DNA of 64,000 nt from DAOTZR01 sp034432595. Its GTDB lineage: Bacteria > Chloroflexota > Anaerolineae > B4-G1 > SLSP01. The position numbers and the translations under genes were made by a program. The stretch spans positions 4,830 to 68,829 of the forward strand of contig DAOUBT010000033.1 of NCBI GenBank assembly GCA_034432595.1, in the 5' to 3' direction. The notes beneath the pieces are model-generated. The model saw only the letters and a program-made list of their open reading frames with translations. It was not told the DNA's origin and did no database searches. This document shows positions 19,181 through 27,717 of this stretch, one piece after another. Positions within the stretch are counted from its first letter, which is position 1. Each line of letters starts with the position of its first letter.

Positions 19181-20938
19181 ATGCAGGCTCAAAAACGCTG
19201 GCTGATTGCTCCTGCCGCGCCACCGGAGTTTGTGGCGCAGCTTGCTTCTGTGCCACCTCTGGTGGCGCAAGTGTTGTTTAATCGCGGTTTTGTTCGTCCA
19301 CAGGAGGCCCTGCGTTTCCTCGCCGGTGAGGAACAGGACGACAATCCCTTTCTGCTGGCCGGTTTGGAACGCGCGGTGCGTGTCCTGCGTGATGCGCTGC
19401 GTCGTCATCAACGCATCGCCGTGTATGGGGACTACGACGCGGACGGCGTCACCGCGACCGCGGTACTGGTGGACGTGTTACGCGCGCTCGGCGGCGATGT
19501 TATCCCCTACATTCCTAACCGCAACGCTGAAGGCTATGGCCTGAACGCCGAAGCGATTGACTTTCTCGCGGCACAGGGGGTGCGCGTCCTGGTCACGGTG
19601 GATTGCGGCAGCCGCTCCCTAGCCGAAGTGGCTATGGCACAGCGGCGCGGGATGCGCGTCATCGTTACGGATCATCACCACCTGGGACCGGCGTTACCCG
19701 TGTGCGAGGCGGTTGTTGTCCCCCGCCGTGAGGATAGCGCCTATCCCTGCCGCGATCTGGCCGGGGTGGGGGTGGCCTATAAGGTGGCGCAGGCCCTGTT
19801 GCGCACCAATGCGCGCGTGCCCCTGCCGGGAACGTGCGCCGAGCTTTCCGAGCGGGATTTGTTAGACCTGGTGGCGCTGGGCACGGTGGCGGATATGGTG
19901 CCCCTGTTTGGGGAAAATCATCGCCTGGTGCGCGCGGGGCTGCTGGAATTGAATGCCGCGCGACGTCCGGGGATTAACGCCCTGCTGCAGGTGGCCGGTG
20001 TGCAGCCCGGCACGGTGAACGCGAACACTATCAGCTTTGTCCTGGCGCCACGCATCAACGCGGCGGGGCGGATTGGAAAAGCGCACACGGCCCTGGATTT
20101 GCTCCTGGCGCGGGATGTGGCCACCGCCTTGCCACTGGCCGAGATGCTGGAGCAGATGAACCGCGAGCGGCAGGACTTAACGCTTATCGCCTATCAACAG
20201 GCGCGCGAGCTGGTGCGGGCACAGGTCGAAGCGGATGCGGCGCTGCTCTTTGCTGCCGCGCGCAATTTCCCGGCGGGCATTATCGGGCTGGCTGCGGCGC
20301 GGCTGATGGATGAGTTCTATCGCCCGGTGGTCGTGGTGGAGATGGGGGATCCGTATAGCCGCGGCTCGGCGCGTTCGATCCCCGGTTTCCACATCACGGA
20401 AGCTTTAGAGCAGGTGTCGGATGTGCTGATACAGTTTGGCGGTCACGCTGCAGCAGCGGGGTTCACCGTCGAAACAGCGCGCCTTTCGGAATTGCAGGCG
20501 CGGCTGCAGGCGATAGCCGCCTCGCAGCTACACCCTGAGGCGCTGGAGCGCGTGCTGTTGGCCGATGCGCAAATCCCTTTGAGCGCACTTTCGTGGGATG
20601 TGTACAACGCGCTCATGCAGTTGGAACCTTTTGGGTACGGAAATCCGCAGCCGGTTTTTGTCAGCCCCCATGTCAAGGTGGCGAACGCGCGCGCCGTGGG
20701 GACGCAGGGGCAACATCTCAAACTAACCCTGGAAGATGAGACCGGTCTGTTGTGGGATGCCATCGCTTTTCGCATGGGGGATTGGATCGAGCGGATGCCG
20801 CGCTATGTGGATGTGGCTTACATCCTGGATCGCAACGAGTGGAACGGGCGCGTCAGCCTGCAGTTGCTGGTGCAGGATTTGCGTTTCCCGGAGGCCACAC
20901 CGGCAGCTTCGCGCGCGTCGCGGGCGGCTTACCGCTAA
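19181..20938 (+). CDS. recJ: single-stranded-DNA-specific exonuclease RecJ
   Basis: A 585-residue 5'-3' ssDNA exonuclease used in recombination and mismatch repair. DHH motifs in order: GDYDADGVTATA (about 84-95), VTVDCGS, VTDHHHLG (about 163-170) and VALGTVADMVPL. The DHHA1 domain contains APRINAAGRIGKAH, then RSIPGFHITEAL and QFGGHAAAAGF. A C-terminal OB-fold (about 460-570) completes a standard bacterial RecJ. ATG 19181 gives the expected N-terminus although the ribosome-binding site is weak. Confidence 0.93.
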   Translation: MQAQKRWLIAPAAPPEFVAQLASVPPLVAQVLFNRGFVRPQEALRFLAGEEQDDNPFLLAGLERAVRVLRDALRRHQRIAVYGDYDADGVTATAVLVDVLRALGGDVIPYIPNRNAEGYGLNAEAIDFLAAQGVRVLVTVDCGSRSLAEVAMAQRRGMRVIVTDHHHLGPALPVCEAVVVPRREDSAYPCRDLAGVGVAYKVAQALLRTNARVPLPGTCAELSERDLLDLVALGTVADMVPLFGENHRLVRAGLLELNAARRPGINALLQVAGVQPGTVNANTISFVLAPRINAAGRIGKAHTALDLLLARDVATALPLAEMLEQMNRERQDLTLIAYQQARELVRAQVEADAALLFAAARNFPAGIIGLAAARLMDEFYRPVVVVEMGDPYSRGSARSIPGFHITEALEQVSDVLIQFGGHAAAAGFTVETARLSELQARLQAIAASQLHPEALERVLLADAQIPLSALSWDVYNALMQLEPFGYGNPQPVFVSPHVKVANARAVGTQGQHLKLTLEDETGLLWDAIAFRMGDWIERMPRYVDVAYILDRNEWNGRVSLQLLVQDLRFPEATPAASRASRAAYR

Positions 20939-21098
20939 GGCATCCGCTTGGTTTGCACGGTCTTAATCATGGGGGCCGGCGCTTAAAACCGCGCCTGATG
21001 GGCGCTGTGCGTCGGGCGACCGCGGAGGCGGTCGCGTCTGGCTTCATCATCATCATGCAACGCGGCGACCTGCGCCGACGTGATAACAGGATTGTGGC

Positions 21099-22634
21099 AT
21101 GGAAACCATCATCATCACCGGTGAGCATTTAACGATGGAGGATGTGGCCGCGGTGGCACAGGGGGCGACGGTTGCCCTGGCCCCGCAGGCTGTGCAGGCG
21201 ATGGAACGTTCCTGGCAGGGCGTGCTCAAGCTGCTGGAGCGCGGTGAAATCGCTTACGGCATCACCACTGGCTTTGGTGCCTTCAAAGGGCGCATCATCC
21301 CCCGCCACGAGGTGGAGGCGCTGCAGCGCAATCTCGTGCTCAGTCACGCGGCGGGGAGCGGGCCGCTGCTGGATGAGGCGGACGTGCGCGCGGTGATGCT
21401 TGTGCGCGCCAACACCCTGGCCATGGGGCATTCCGGCATCCGCCCGCAGGTGGTGGAGCGTCTGATTCAGTTGCTCAACGCCGGGGTCGTGCCCTGCGTG
21501 CCGCGGTATGGCTCGGTAGGGGCCAGCGGCGATCTGGCGCCTCTGGCGCATCTGGCGCTGGTGCTTTTGGGGGAAGGGGAAGCCTGGTATCGGGGGGCGC
21601 GTCTGCCTGGCGCGGAAGCGCTCCGGCGTGCCGGTCTGGAACCCATCGCCTTGCAGGCGAAAGAGGGCCTCGCGCTCATCAACGGGACAGCGGTCATCAC
21701 GGCGCACGGGACGCTGACCACCCTGCGCGCCGAAAACCTGGTGCGCGCTGTGGACATCGCCGCGGCGCTCTCGCTCGAAGCGCTGCGCGGCACCCCCGCT
21801 GCTTTTGATGCACGCATCCATCAGTTGCGCCCGCATCCCCGGCAGGTGGACGCGGCGGCCTTTATCCGCCGGCTGATCGAGGGGAGCACCTTCTTGCGTC
21901 CCCATGACCCGCGCGACATTCAGGATGCGTATAGTTTGCGCTGCATTCCTCAGGTGCACGGCGCGGTCCGGGATACGGTGGCCTATGCGCGTTGGGCCCT
22001 GGAAATCGAACTCAACGCTGTGACCGATAACCCCCTCATCTTCTTTGAAGGCGAACAGCCGGTGGTGCTTTCCGGCGGCAATTTCCACGCCGAGCCGCTG
22101 GGCCTGGCGTTAGATTACCTCAAACTCGGCCTCACGGATTTGGGCAATATCAGCGAACGGCGCACGGCGCGCTTGCTGGATGAGGCGCTCAATCGTGGGC
22201 TGCCGCCCTTCCTCACGCGCCACGGCGGCCTGGAAAGCGGCTTGATGATTGCCCAATACACCGCCGCGGCCCTGGCTTCCGAGAACAAGGTGCTGGCGCA
22301 CCCGGCTACGGCGGACTCCATCCCCACCTCCGCCAACACGGAGGACCACGTGAGCATGGCCGCGCACGCGGCGCAGCACGCGCGGCAGGTGCTGGAGAAT
22401 GTGGAAACGATCGCGGCGATTGAGCTGCTGGCCGCAACACAGGGCATTGACTTCCGCCGCGAACAGCTCGGCGCGGCGGCACGCTTGGGACACGGTACGC
22501 AGGTGGCTTACGAGCTGGTCCGTGCGCGCGTGCCCTTCATCGAGCACGATCAGCCCCTGGCTCCTCACATCGAGGCGTTGCGTCAGCTCATCGCCAGCGG
22601 GGAGCTGGTGGCCGCGGTGGAGGAGGTGGCCTGA
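21099..22634 (+). CDS. hutH: histidine ammonia-lyase
   Basis: A 511-residue MIO-cofactor lyase that deaminates L-histidine to urocanate. The cofactor tripeptide is Ala142-Ser143-Gly144 in GSVGASGDLAPLAH. YGITTGFGAFK gives the catalytic tyrosine loop. His83 (LSHAAG) and Glu415 (TEDHVSM) match the positions that specify histidine rather than phenylalanine or tyrosine in characterised enzymes; PAL has Phe/Leu and Gln there. No other hut gene is nearby, so the rest of histidine catabolism must be elsewhere or absent. The 160-base gap before it contains a GCGACCGC/GCGGTCGC hairpin at 21016-21035 without a T-tract. It shares one base with the next gene. Confidence 0.88.
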   Translation: METIIITGEHLTMEDVAAVAQGATVALAPQAVQAMERSWQGVLKLLERGEIAYGITTGFGAFKGRIIPRHEVEALQRNLVLSHAAGSGPLLDEADVRAVMLVRANTLAMGHSGIRPQVVERLIQLLNAGVVPCVPRYGSVGASGDLAPLAHLALVLLGEGEAWYRGARLPGAEALRRAGLEPIALQAKEGLALINGTAVITAHGTLTTLRAENLVRAVDIAAALSLEALRGTPAAFDARIHQLRPHPRQVDAAAFIRRLIEGSTFLRPHDPRDIQDAYSLRCIPQVHGAVRDTVAYARWALEIELNAVTDNPLIFFEGEQPVVLSGGNFHAEPLGLALDYLKLGLTDLGNISERRTARLLDEALNRGLPPFLTRHGGLESGLMIAQYTAAALASENKVLAHPATADSIPTSANTEDHVSMAAHAAQHARQVLENVETIAAIELLAATQGIDFRREQLGAAARLGHGTQVAYELVRARVPFIEHDQPLAPHIEALRQLIASGELVAAVEEVA

Positions 22635-23614
22635 TGCGGGCACTGGTCACGGGAGCGACGGGGTGTGTTGGGGCGAACATCGTCGAAGCCCTGCTCGCGC
22701 AAGGGCACGAGGTGCGGGCCTTGCGCCGGAGCACCTCCCGCCTGGATGCGCTGGACGGTTTGCAGCCGGCCTTCGTGCTGGGCGATGTCAATGATTACGC
22801 CTCCCTGGAAGCGGCGATGCGGGGGTGCGATTGGGTCTTCCACGCTGCGGCGATTTCGCAGTACTGGCGCAACAAGCCGGAGACGATTTTCCGCGTTAAC
22901 GTCGAGGGGACCAAAAATGTGTTGCGCGCTGCTCAGGCTTGCGGCGTGCGGCGCGTGGTCTTCACCAGCTCCGCGGGGGCGCTGGGCGTGCCGGCGCGCA
23001 CGGGTGAGTGGATTGACGAAACCCATCCTTTCAATCAGCCGCCGGAGCGCTTCCCCTATGGCTACAGCAAGGTCCTGGCCGAACAGGAAGTGCAGGCAGC
23101 GGTGGCCTCCGGTCTGGATGTGGTGATCGTTAATCCGGTGAGCGTGATTGGACAGCGCGATGTGTACTTTGTGGGCGGCGAAATCATCCGTCAGGCGCGG
23201 CGCGGGCGCTTGCTGGCCGTGCCGCCGGGCGGGACGAGCTTTGTGTCGGCGCGCGCGGTGGGCCTGGGCCACGTCCTGGCCGCCGAGCGCGGGCTGAGCG
23301 GCGAGCGCTATCTCCTGGCCGGGGATAACGTCACCTACATGGAGCTGGCGCAGACCATCGCCGAGGTGATTGGATGCAAGCCGCCGCGTTACGTCATCCC
23401 GCCGCGCTGGATCGAACCTCTGGCGCGCGTCCTGGACGGCCTGGCGCGGGCTGGCATCCACGTGGGGATAGAGGGCAATCAGTTGCGCCTGAGCGCATTG
23501 CCTTTATACTTCGATGGCAGCAAGGCCGAACGCGAGCTGGGCTTCCCGCACGTGCCGCTGCGTGCCGCCGTCGAAGAGGCCTGGACGTGGTACCGCGCCC
23601 ACGGTCTGTTGTAG
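22634..23614 (+). CDS. NAD-dependent epimerase/dehydratase (extended SDR)
   Basis: A 326-residue extended short-chain dehydrogenase. The Rossmann motif is VTGATGCVGANIVEALL (2-18), the central motif is FHAAAIS, and the catalytic dyad is YGYSK (about 138-142) preceded by FTSSAGALG. It resembles dihydroflavonol-4-reductase-like and hopanoid-associated (HpnA-like) sugar epimerases. The substrate is not predictable. Its start overlaps the hutH stop by one base (TGATG), so it is coupled to hutH, but no functional link is clear. Confidence 0.85.
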   Translation: MRALVTGATGCVGANIVEALLAQGHEVRALRRSTSRLDALDGLQPAFVLGDVNDYASLEAAMRGCDWVFHAAAISQYWRNKPETIFRVNVEGTKNVLRAAQACGVRRVVFTSSAGALGVPARTGEWIDETHPFNQPPERFPYGYSKVLAEQEVQAAVASGLDVVIVNPVSVIGQRDVYFVGGEIIRQARRGRLLAVPPGGTSFVSARAVGLGHVLAAERGLSGERYLLAGDNVTYMELAQTIAEVIGCKPPRYVIPPRWIEPLARVLDGLARAGIHVGIEGNQLRLSALPLYFDGSKAERELGFPHVPLRAAVEEAWTWYRAHGLL

Positions 23615-23651
23615 AAGGGAGCGTCGGATGACGGTCGAGTTGTTACCAGGT

Positions 23652-23838
23652 GTAATGGCTTACCTTCAGCACCAGAACTGCGTTTGAAAGCGTCGCTGGT
23701 GCGATTTTACCCGCCAGCCTGGATAGGGTATCCGATGATGGCAACACCCTTGGGGTGGGCGAGAAGGCATTGCTTCGCCTCTCCCTACCTCGCCTGAAGG
23801 TGCTATTGGACCGTCATCCGGACAGGGTGAGCCGTTAC
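23652..23838. repeat. 187-bp element with inverted GTAACGGCTTAC-type ends
   Basis: GTAATGGCTTAC (23652-23663) and GTGAGCCGTTAC (23827-23838) form imperfect inverted ends. Inside are a ~120-base composite repeat (23665-23789), which includes a 38-base core at 23712-23749 shared at 35 of 38 positions with 27434-27471 on the other strand, and the palindrome at 23753-23789. It lies between two genes with no coding content of its own. The structure is like a small non-autonomous mobile element. Confidence 0.6.
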
Positions 23839-23870
23839 TGTCAGTTTTGAGTTCGAATGAAGAGGAGCGT

Positions 23871-25412
23871 ATGCCCCGGCGTAGATACAGAGATGATTGG
23901 TATCGCAAATACGACGCTTATGGCTATCGTAAGCGCACATCCTGGCCGCGTGTCCTGGTCCTGTTGGTGTTGATTGCGGCGGGCCTGTATGTGCTGCGCG
24001 AGCGCTTCAAGCAGGAGGAGGCGCTGCCGCTGCCTGTGTTGACCAGCGCCGCCACGCCGCCCACCCCGACCCCTTCCGCGCTTTCCTATAGCTTGCAAGC
24101 AGAGGAAGCTACCGATCGTGGCGAACTGAGCGCGGCCATCAAGGCGTATGAGCAGCTCATCGCGCTTGAACCGGCCAACTACGACGCCTATCTCGCCCTG
24201 GCGCGGCTGTATAGCCTGACCGGTCGTCCGGAACGCGCCTACGACCTGACGCGCTACGTCTTACAAATGGACCCGAACAACGCCCACGCCTGGGGGACGC
24301 TGGCGCTGGCTTACGATTGGATGTACGTCCTGGAGGATGCCATCCGCGCCGGGCAGAAGGCCGTGGCCTTAGCGCCCGATGCTGCCAGTGCCTATGCCCA
24401 TCTGGCCGAGGCTTATGCCGACAACAAGGACTGGTACAATGCCGCGCAGGCGGCGCAAACTGCCCTCACGCTCAATCCGCAGGATGTGGATGCGCTGCGC
24501 GCCAACGCTTACGCTTTGGAGTTGCAAGGCTTCTTCAACGACGCTCTGGACGGGTACGCGCAGGCCTTGCAAATTGCTCCCTCTTTCGGGCCGCTCCTCA
24601 TTGCACAGGGACGGGTCGCCACCTCCATGGGAGACTATGTGACCGCGCAGGAAAGCTATCAGAAGGCGGTGGATGCTGACCCGCTCAACGCGGAAGCGTT
24701 AGACCTGTTGGGCTGGACTTACCTGGTCAACGGGGAGTACGAGCAGGCGGAAATCTACTTCCGCCGTGCCCTGGAAGCGGTCCCCACCTACTTCCAGGCG
24801 CATGGGCACATGGGGACGCTCTATTTCCAGCGCCGCAACTACGAGGAGGCCATCCCCGCCTATCGGCAGGCGGTGCGCTACGGCGAGGCGGAAAGCCGCC
24901 GCAAAACCGCTTACATCCTTATTACCCTGGAAAGCGCCGATGCCATCGGTGATCAGCCGGCGGGGGAGCGCATTGCCCGCGGCGATTTTTCCCATCCGCG
25001 CAATCCCGAAGGTCCCTTGCGCGCGGCGATTTCCGGCAGCGAGGAAGCCGTGGCTACCGTGCGCGGCGCGGCAAGGCTGGACGTGATGACCGGTCTCTAC
25101 AGTCTACGGCTGACGGGCCTGCCGTCCGCGCCGGCGGGTAAGGCCTACGTGGCCTGGTTCGTGCGCCTGCGCACCCCCTCGCGCGCTATCGTGCACAGCG
25201 AGCCTTTTTATCCCGATGCCGAAGGGCGCGTCACGCTGAACGGCGAGACCGGCGCCGTGCGCGGGGTTCCGATCGAATACTACTACACCCTGGCTCTGTG
25301 TCACTACTTCCTGGCACAGTGCGAGCAGGCTGACCCTTACTTGAACGTTGCTTTAGCCATTGATGCTGAAGATGCCAATGCCCTGCAAATCTGGAAGCTT
25401 TGCCACCCGTAA
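23871..25412 (+). CDS. membrane-anchored TPR protein with C-terminal beta domain
   Basis: A 513-residue protein of unknown function. ATG 23871 is chosen because AGAGGAG lies just upstream. The N-terminus is basic and aromatic (RRRYRDDWYRKYDAYGYRK), followed by one membrane helix (about 26-43) and a short Thr/Pro linker, so most of the protein is outside the membrane. Residues about 75-360 are tandem TPRs (AYEQLIALEP, ALQMDPNNAHAWGTLALAYD-like units). Residues about 380-475 look like an Ig-like domain with AYVAWFVRL, recalling the C-terminal part of RskA-type anti-sigma proteins, and a last half TPR ends the chain. Likely a scaffold at the cell surface. Confidence 0.75.
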   Translation: MPRRRYRDDWYRKYDAYGYRKRTSWPRVLVLLVLIAAGLYVLRERFKQEEALPLPVLTSAATPPTPTPSALSYSLQAEEATDRGELSAAIKAYEQLIALEPANYDAYLALARLYSLTGRPERAYDLTRYVLQMDPNNAHAWGTLALAYDWMYVLEDAIRAGQKAVALAPDAASAYAHLAEAYADNKDWYNAAQAAQTALTLNPQDVDALRANAYALELQGFFNDALDGYAQALQIAPSFGPLLIAQGRVATSMGDYVTAQESYQKAVDADPLNAEALDLLGWTYLVNGEYEQAEIYFRRALEAVPTYFQAHGHMGTLYFQRRNYEEAIPAYRQAVRYGEAESRRKTAYILITLESADAIGDQPAGERIARGDFSHPRNPEGPLRAAISGSEEAVATVRGAARLDVMTGLYSLRLTGLPSAPAGKAYVAWFVRLRTPSRAIVHSEPFYPDAEGRVTLNGETGAVRGVPIEYYYTLALCHYFLAQCEQADPYLNVALAIDAEDANALQIWKLCHP

Positions 25413-25543
25413 GCGTTCATGCTGTTCATGAGACGGCTCAGCCTGATGCGTTTAACCGTCGGGATGCCTGAACGTAGCAACGGTGTGTTTCCTGCGGTTA
25501 ACAGGTCAGACAGAGTCATTACCTTGCAATAAAGGGGGGATTT

Positions 25544-27349
25544 ATGGCTGGGCCATCGCGAATGTATCTGGTTCGAGGAGTAGCCGCGGCGAAAGCCGGT
25601 GACATAACCGAGGCGCGTCTCTATCTGGAAAAACTTCTCGCGCTTGGCCCGACACCCGACGAAGAGGAAAAGGCCAAGCTCTGGCTGGCGCGTATTGAGA
25701 CCGATCCGGCGAAAAAACGCGATTGGTTTGAGACCCTGGCGGTTGAGTTTCCGTTCAATCCGGAGATCCAACGCGAGCTGGCGCTGCTCAAAGGTGAACT
25801 GAAACCCGATGAGCTGATCAATCCTGACAGCCTGGAGTCTGTTGCAGCTACAGCTCCGCGCTGCCCACGCTGCGGAAGTGAGCTGGGGGTGGAAGAAGGG
25901 GCGACGGAGCGGCGCTGTCCGTTGTGCGGCTGGTACGCCGCCCTGGTGCCGGAAGCGATTCCCGCCGCCGATGCGGAGACGCTGCTCCGTCAGGGCATGG
26001 CGGCGGCACGCGGTGGGGATAAGGAGCGCGCGCGGCAGGCATTCACCCGCATCCTGCAGGCTAAGCCGGATACGGTGCCGCAGGAGACGGTGATTCAGGC
26101 GTGGTTGTGGCTGAGCGGTTTGACCACCTCGGTGGAAGAGCGCCGCCGTTGCCTGGAGGCGGTGCTGCGCCTTAACCCGGACCATGCGATTGCTAAGCAG
26201 GGCCTGGCGTTATTGGACGCGCAGACTCCCCCTCAGCCCACCGCTACGCCGGACGAAGCGCCCGCAGACCCGGTGGCCATGCTCAAAGCACGACGCATCA
26301 CTTGTCCAAAGTGTGGAGGGAGCATGACCGCGCGCGGAAACAATTTGGAATGCGATTACTGCGGCTATAAGCGCCCGATCCTGTATGCATTACACGAAAG
26401 TTCCGTTGCCGGGGAACAGAATTTTACGGTAGCGCTTGCTACGGCGAAAGGTCACCGTCTCCCCATTGGCATGGGGGTGCTGAAATGTCAGGCCTGTGGC
26501 GCGCAGTACCTGCTGCTGGCGACGCAGATGTCGGTTAAATGCGCTTACTGCGGCTCGCCCCATGTGGTTGAGGCTGGGCAGATGTCCCTCATCTCACCGC
26601 ACGGAGTGGTGCCCATGGAGGTGACTGCCGGGCAGGCGGAACTGGCTCTGCGGGCCTGGCTGGAGGAGAAAAAGCTTCAGGATGCTGTGTACATCGTCTC
26701 GTTGCAGGGGGCTTTTGTGCCGGTATGGACGTTCGATGTGGGCGGTGAGGTGGCCTGGCAAGCTACGGTTGTCGTAAATGAGAGGGGTCGCAATAATAGC
26801 ATGGTTCGCTATGATGTTTCGGGTGCATATCCGCTGATGGAAGATGATGTGCGCGTGCCGGCGAGCCACACGCTCCCCATGAAATTGAGCGGTGTTGTGG
26901 ATACCTTTGACACAAATCAGGCCAAACCTTTTATGCCGGAATTTGTGGCAAGTTGGCCGGTGGAAATCTATAGCGTTACGGTTTCCGACGCTTCAATTGT
27001 GGCGCGTTCCAAGGCACTTTCCAACAAGCAAAGTGCGATAGACTTTCAGATTCGTATGCAAACCCAGGGTGGGTCAGTGCACAATCTCCGTGTTAACACC
27101 GCACGTGTGGCGATTCAATCCTACAAGCTGGTGTTGATTCCTCTGTGGGTAGCGCGTTACAAACCGGTCACCGGCGTAGAAGAGGACGCGAAGCCGGGTT
27201 ACATCGTCATTCAGGGACAGACCGGCACGGTATACGAGCCACCGCGACACAGCCTGATGGGTGACCAACTCGGCACTGCTCTGGACGAGCTCCTGGACGA
27301 CGTGAGTGATTTCCTGGGTGGGTTGTTCGGGCGGCGCAAGAAAAGCTGA
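25544..27349 (+). CDS. TPR and zinc-ribbon protein, function unknown
   Basis: A 601-residue soluble protein. The N-terminal third has helical TPR-like repeats (RGVAAAKAGDITEARLYLEKLLALGP). Three zinc-ribbon units follow: CPRCGSE/CPLCGW (about 106-127), CPKCGG/CDYCGY (about 255-280) and CQACGA/CAYCGS (about 312-333). The C-terminal half (about 345-590) is rich in beta strands (FVPVWTFDVGG, LVLIPLWVARYKP) and ends in a basic GRRKKS tail. Similar zinc-ribbon plus beta-domain proteins occur in Chloroflexota and cyanobacteria without assigned function. AAGGGGGG precedes the ATG. Codons around 26740-27200 look less G/C-biased than the neighbours. Confidence 0.65.
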   Translation: MAGPSRMYLVRGVAAAKAGDITEARLYLEKLLALGPTPDEEEKAKLWLARIETDPAKKRDWFETLAVEFPFNPEIQRELALLKGELKPDELINPDSLESVAATAPRCPRCGSELGVEEGATERRCPLCGWYAALVPEAIPAADAETLLRQGMAAARGGDKERARQAFTRILQAKPDTVPQETVIQAWLWLSGLTTSVEERRRCLEAVLRLNPDHAIAKQGLALLDAQTPPQPTATPDEAPADPVAMLKARRITCPKCGGSMTARGNNLECDYCGYKRPILYALHESSVAGEQNFTVALATAKGHRLPIGMGVLKCQACGAQYLLLATQMSVKCAYCGSPHVVEAGQMSLISPHGVVPMEVTAGQAELALRAWLEEKKLQDAVYIVSLQGAFVPVWTFDVGGEVAWQATVVVNERGRNNSMVRYDVSGAYPLMEDDVRVPASHTLPMKLSGVVDTFDTNQAKPFMPEFVASWPVEIYSVTVSDASIVARSKALSNKQSAIDFQIRMQTQGGSVHNLRVNTARVAIQSYKLVLIPLWVARYKPVTGVEEDAKPGYIVIQGQTGTVYEPPRHSLMGDQLGTALDELLDDVSDFLGGLFGRRKKS

Positions 27350-27388
27350 GGGGGGATGAAAAGGGCAGGAGACTTTGTGACTGATTGA

Positions 27389-27471
27389 GGGTGGGCGAAG
27401 GCGTTTCCCTCGGCTACCCCAAACCTACCCCCTGGGTGTTGCAATCAACGGATGCCCTATCCAGGCTGGCG
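27389..27471 (-). repeat. copy of composite core plus palindrome
   Basis: On the minus strand a 38-base core (27471-27434) matches 23749-23712 at 35 of 38 positions, followed after 14 bases by the palindrome (27419-27389) starting GGGTGGGCGAAGG on the plus strand. The order core-then-palindrome is the same as in the other copies, so the two parts travel together. It lies 40 bases after the zinc-ribbon gene stop. Confidence 0.65.
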
Positions 27472-27717
27472 GTTGAACCCGCGCCATAAGGGCCCTTTCT
27501 GTGCCCTGCGGGTATCTACGACTTACACGGTCGCGACCTGAGGACGCGCAAGTCCGCTTGCACGTCCCTAGCGGCAAGCTCAATCGCTGTTTGGGTGCTG
27601 GAGGTAAGTAGCTACCTCGAAAAAACCGGATTCGTTTTCCTTCCCACAGGTCCATTGGGGTCGCTGTGGTTATTTAAACGCGATGCATGGTGTTTATCCC
27701 CGTTCCCCGGAGGTGTT
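27472..27717. other. non-coding leader upstream of the molybdoenzyme gene
   Basis: No gene is supported. Two hairpins are visible: a one-mismatch 11-bp stem at 27542-27567 and a perfect GAGGTA/TACCTC stem at 27601-27618. Neither has a T-tract in the plus direction. I could not identify a convincing promoter or a known riboswitch. Confidence 0.4.

Noticed and set aside
21099..22634. Phenylalanine or tyrosine ammonia-lyase instead of histidine ammonia-lyase
   Set aside because: His83 and Glu415 are the histidine-specific residues; PAL usually has Phe/Leu and Gln at these places.
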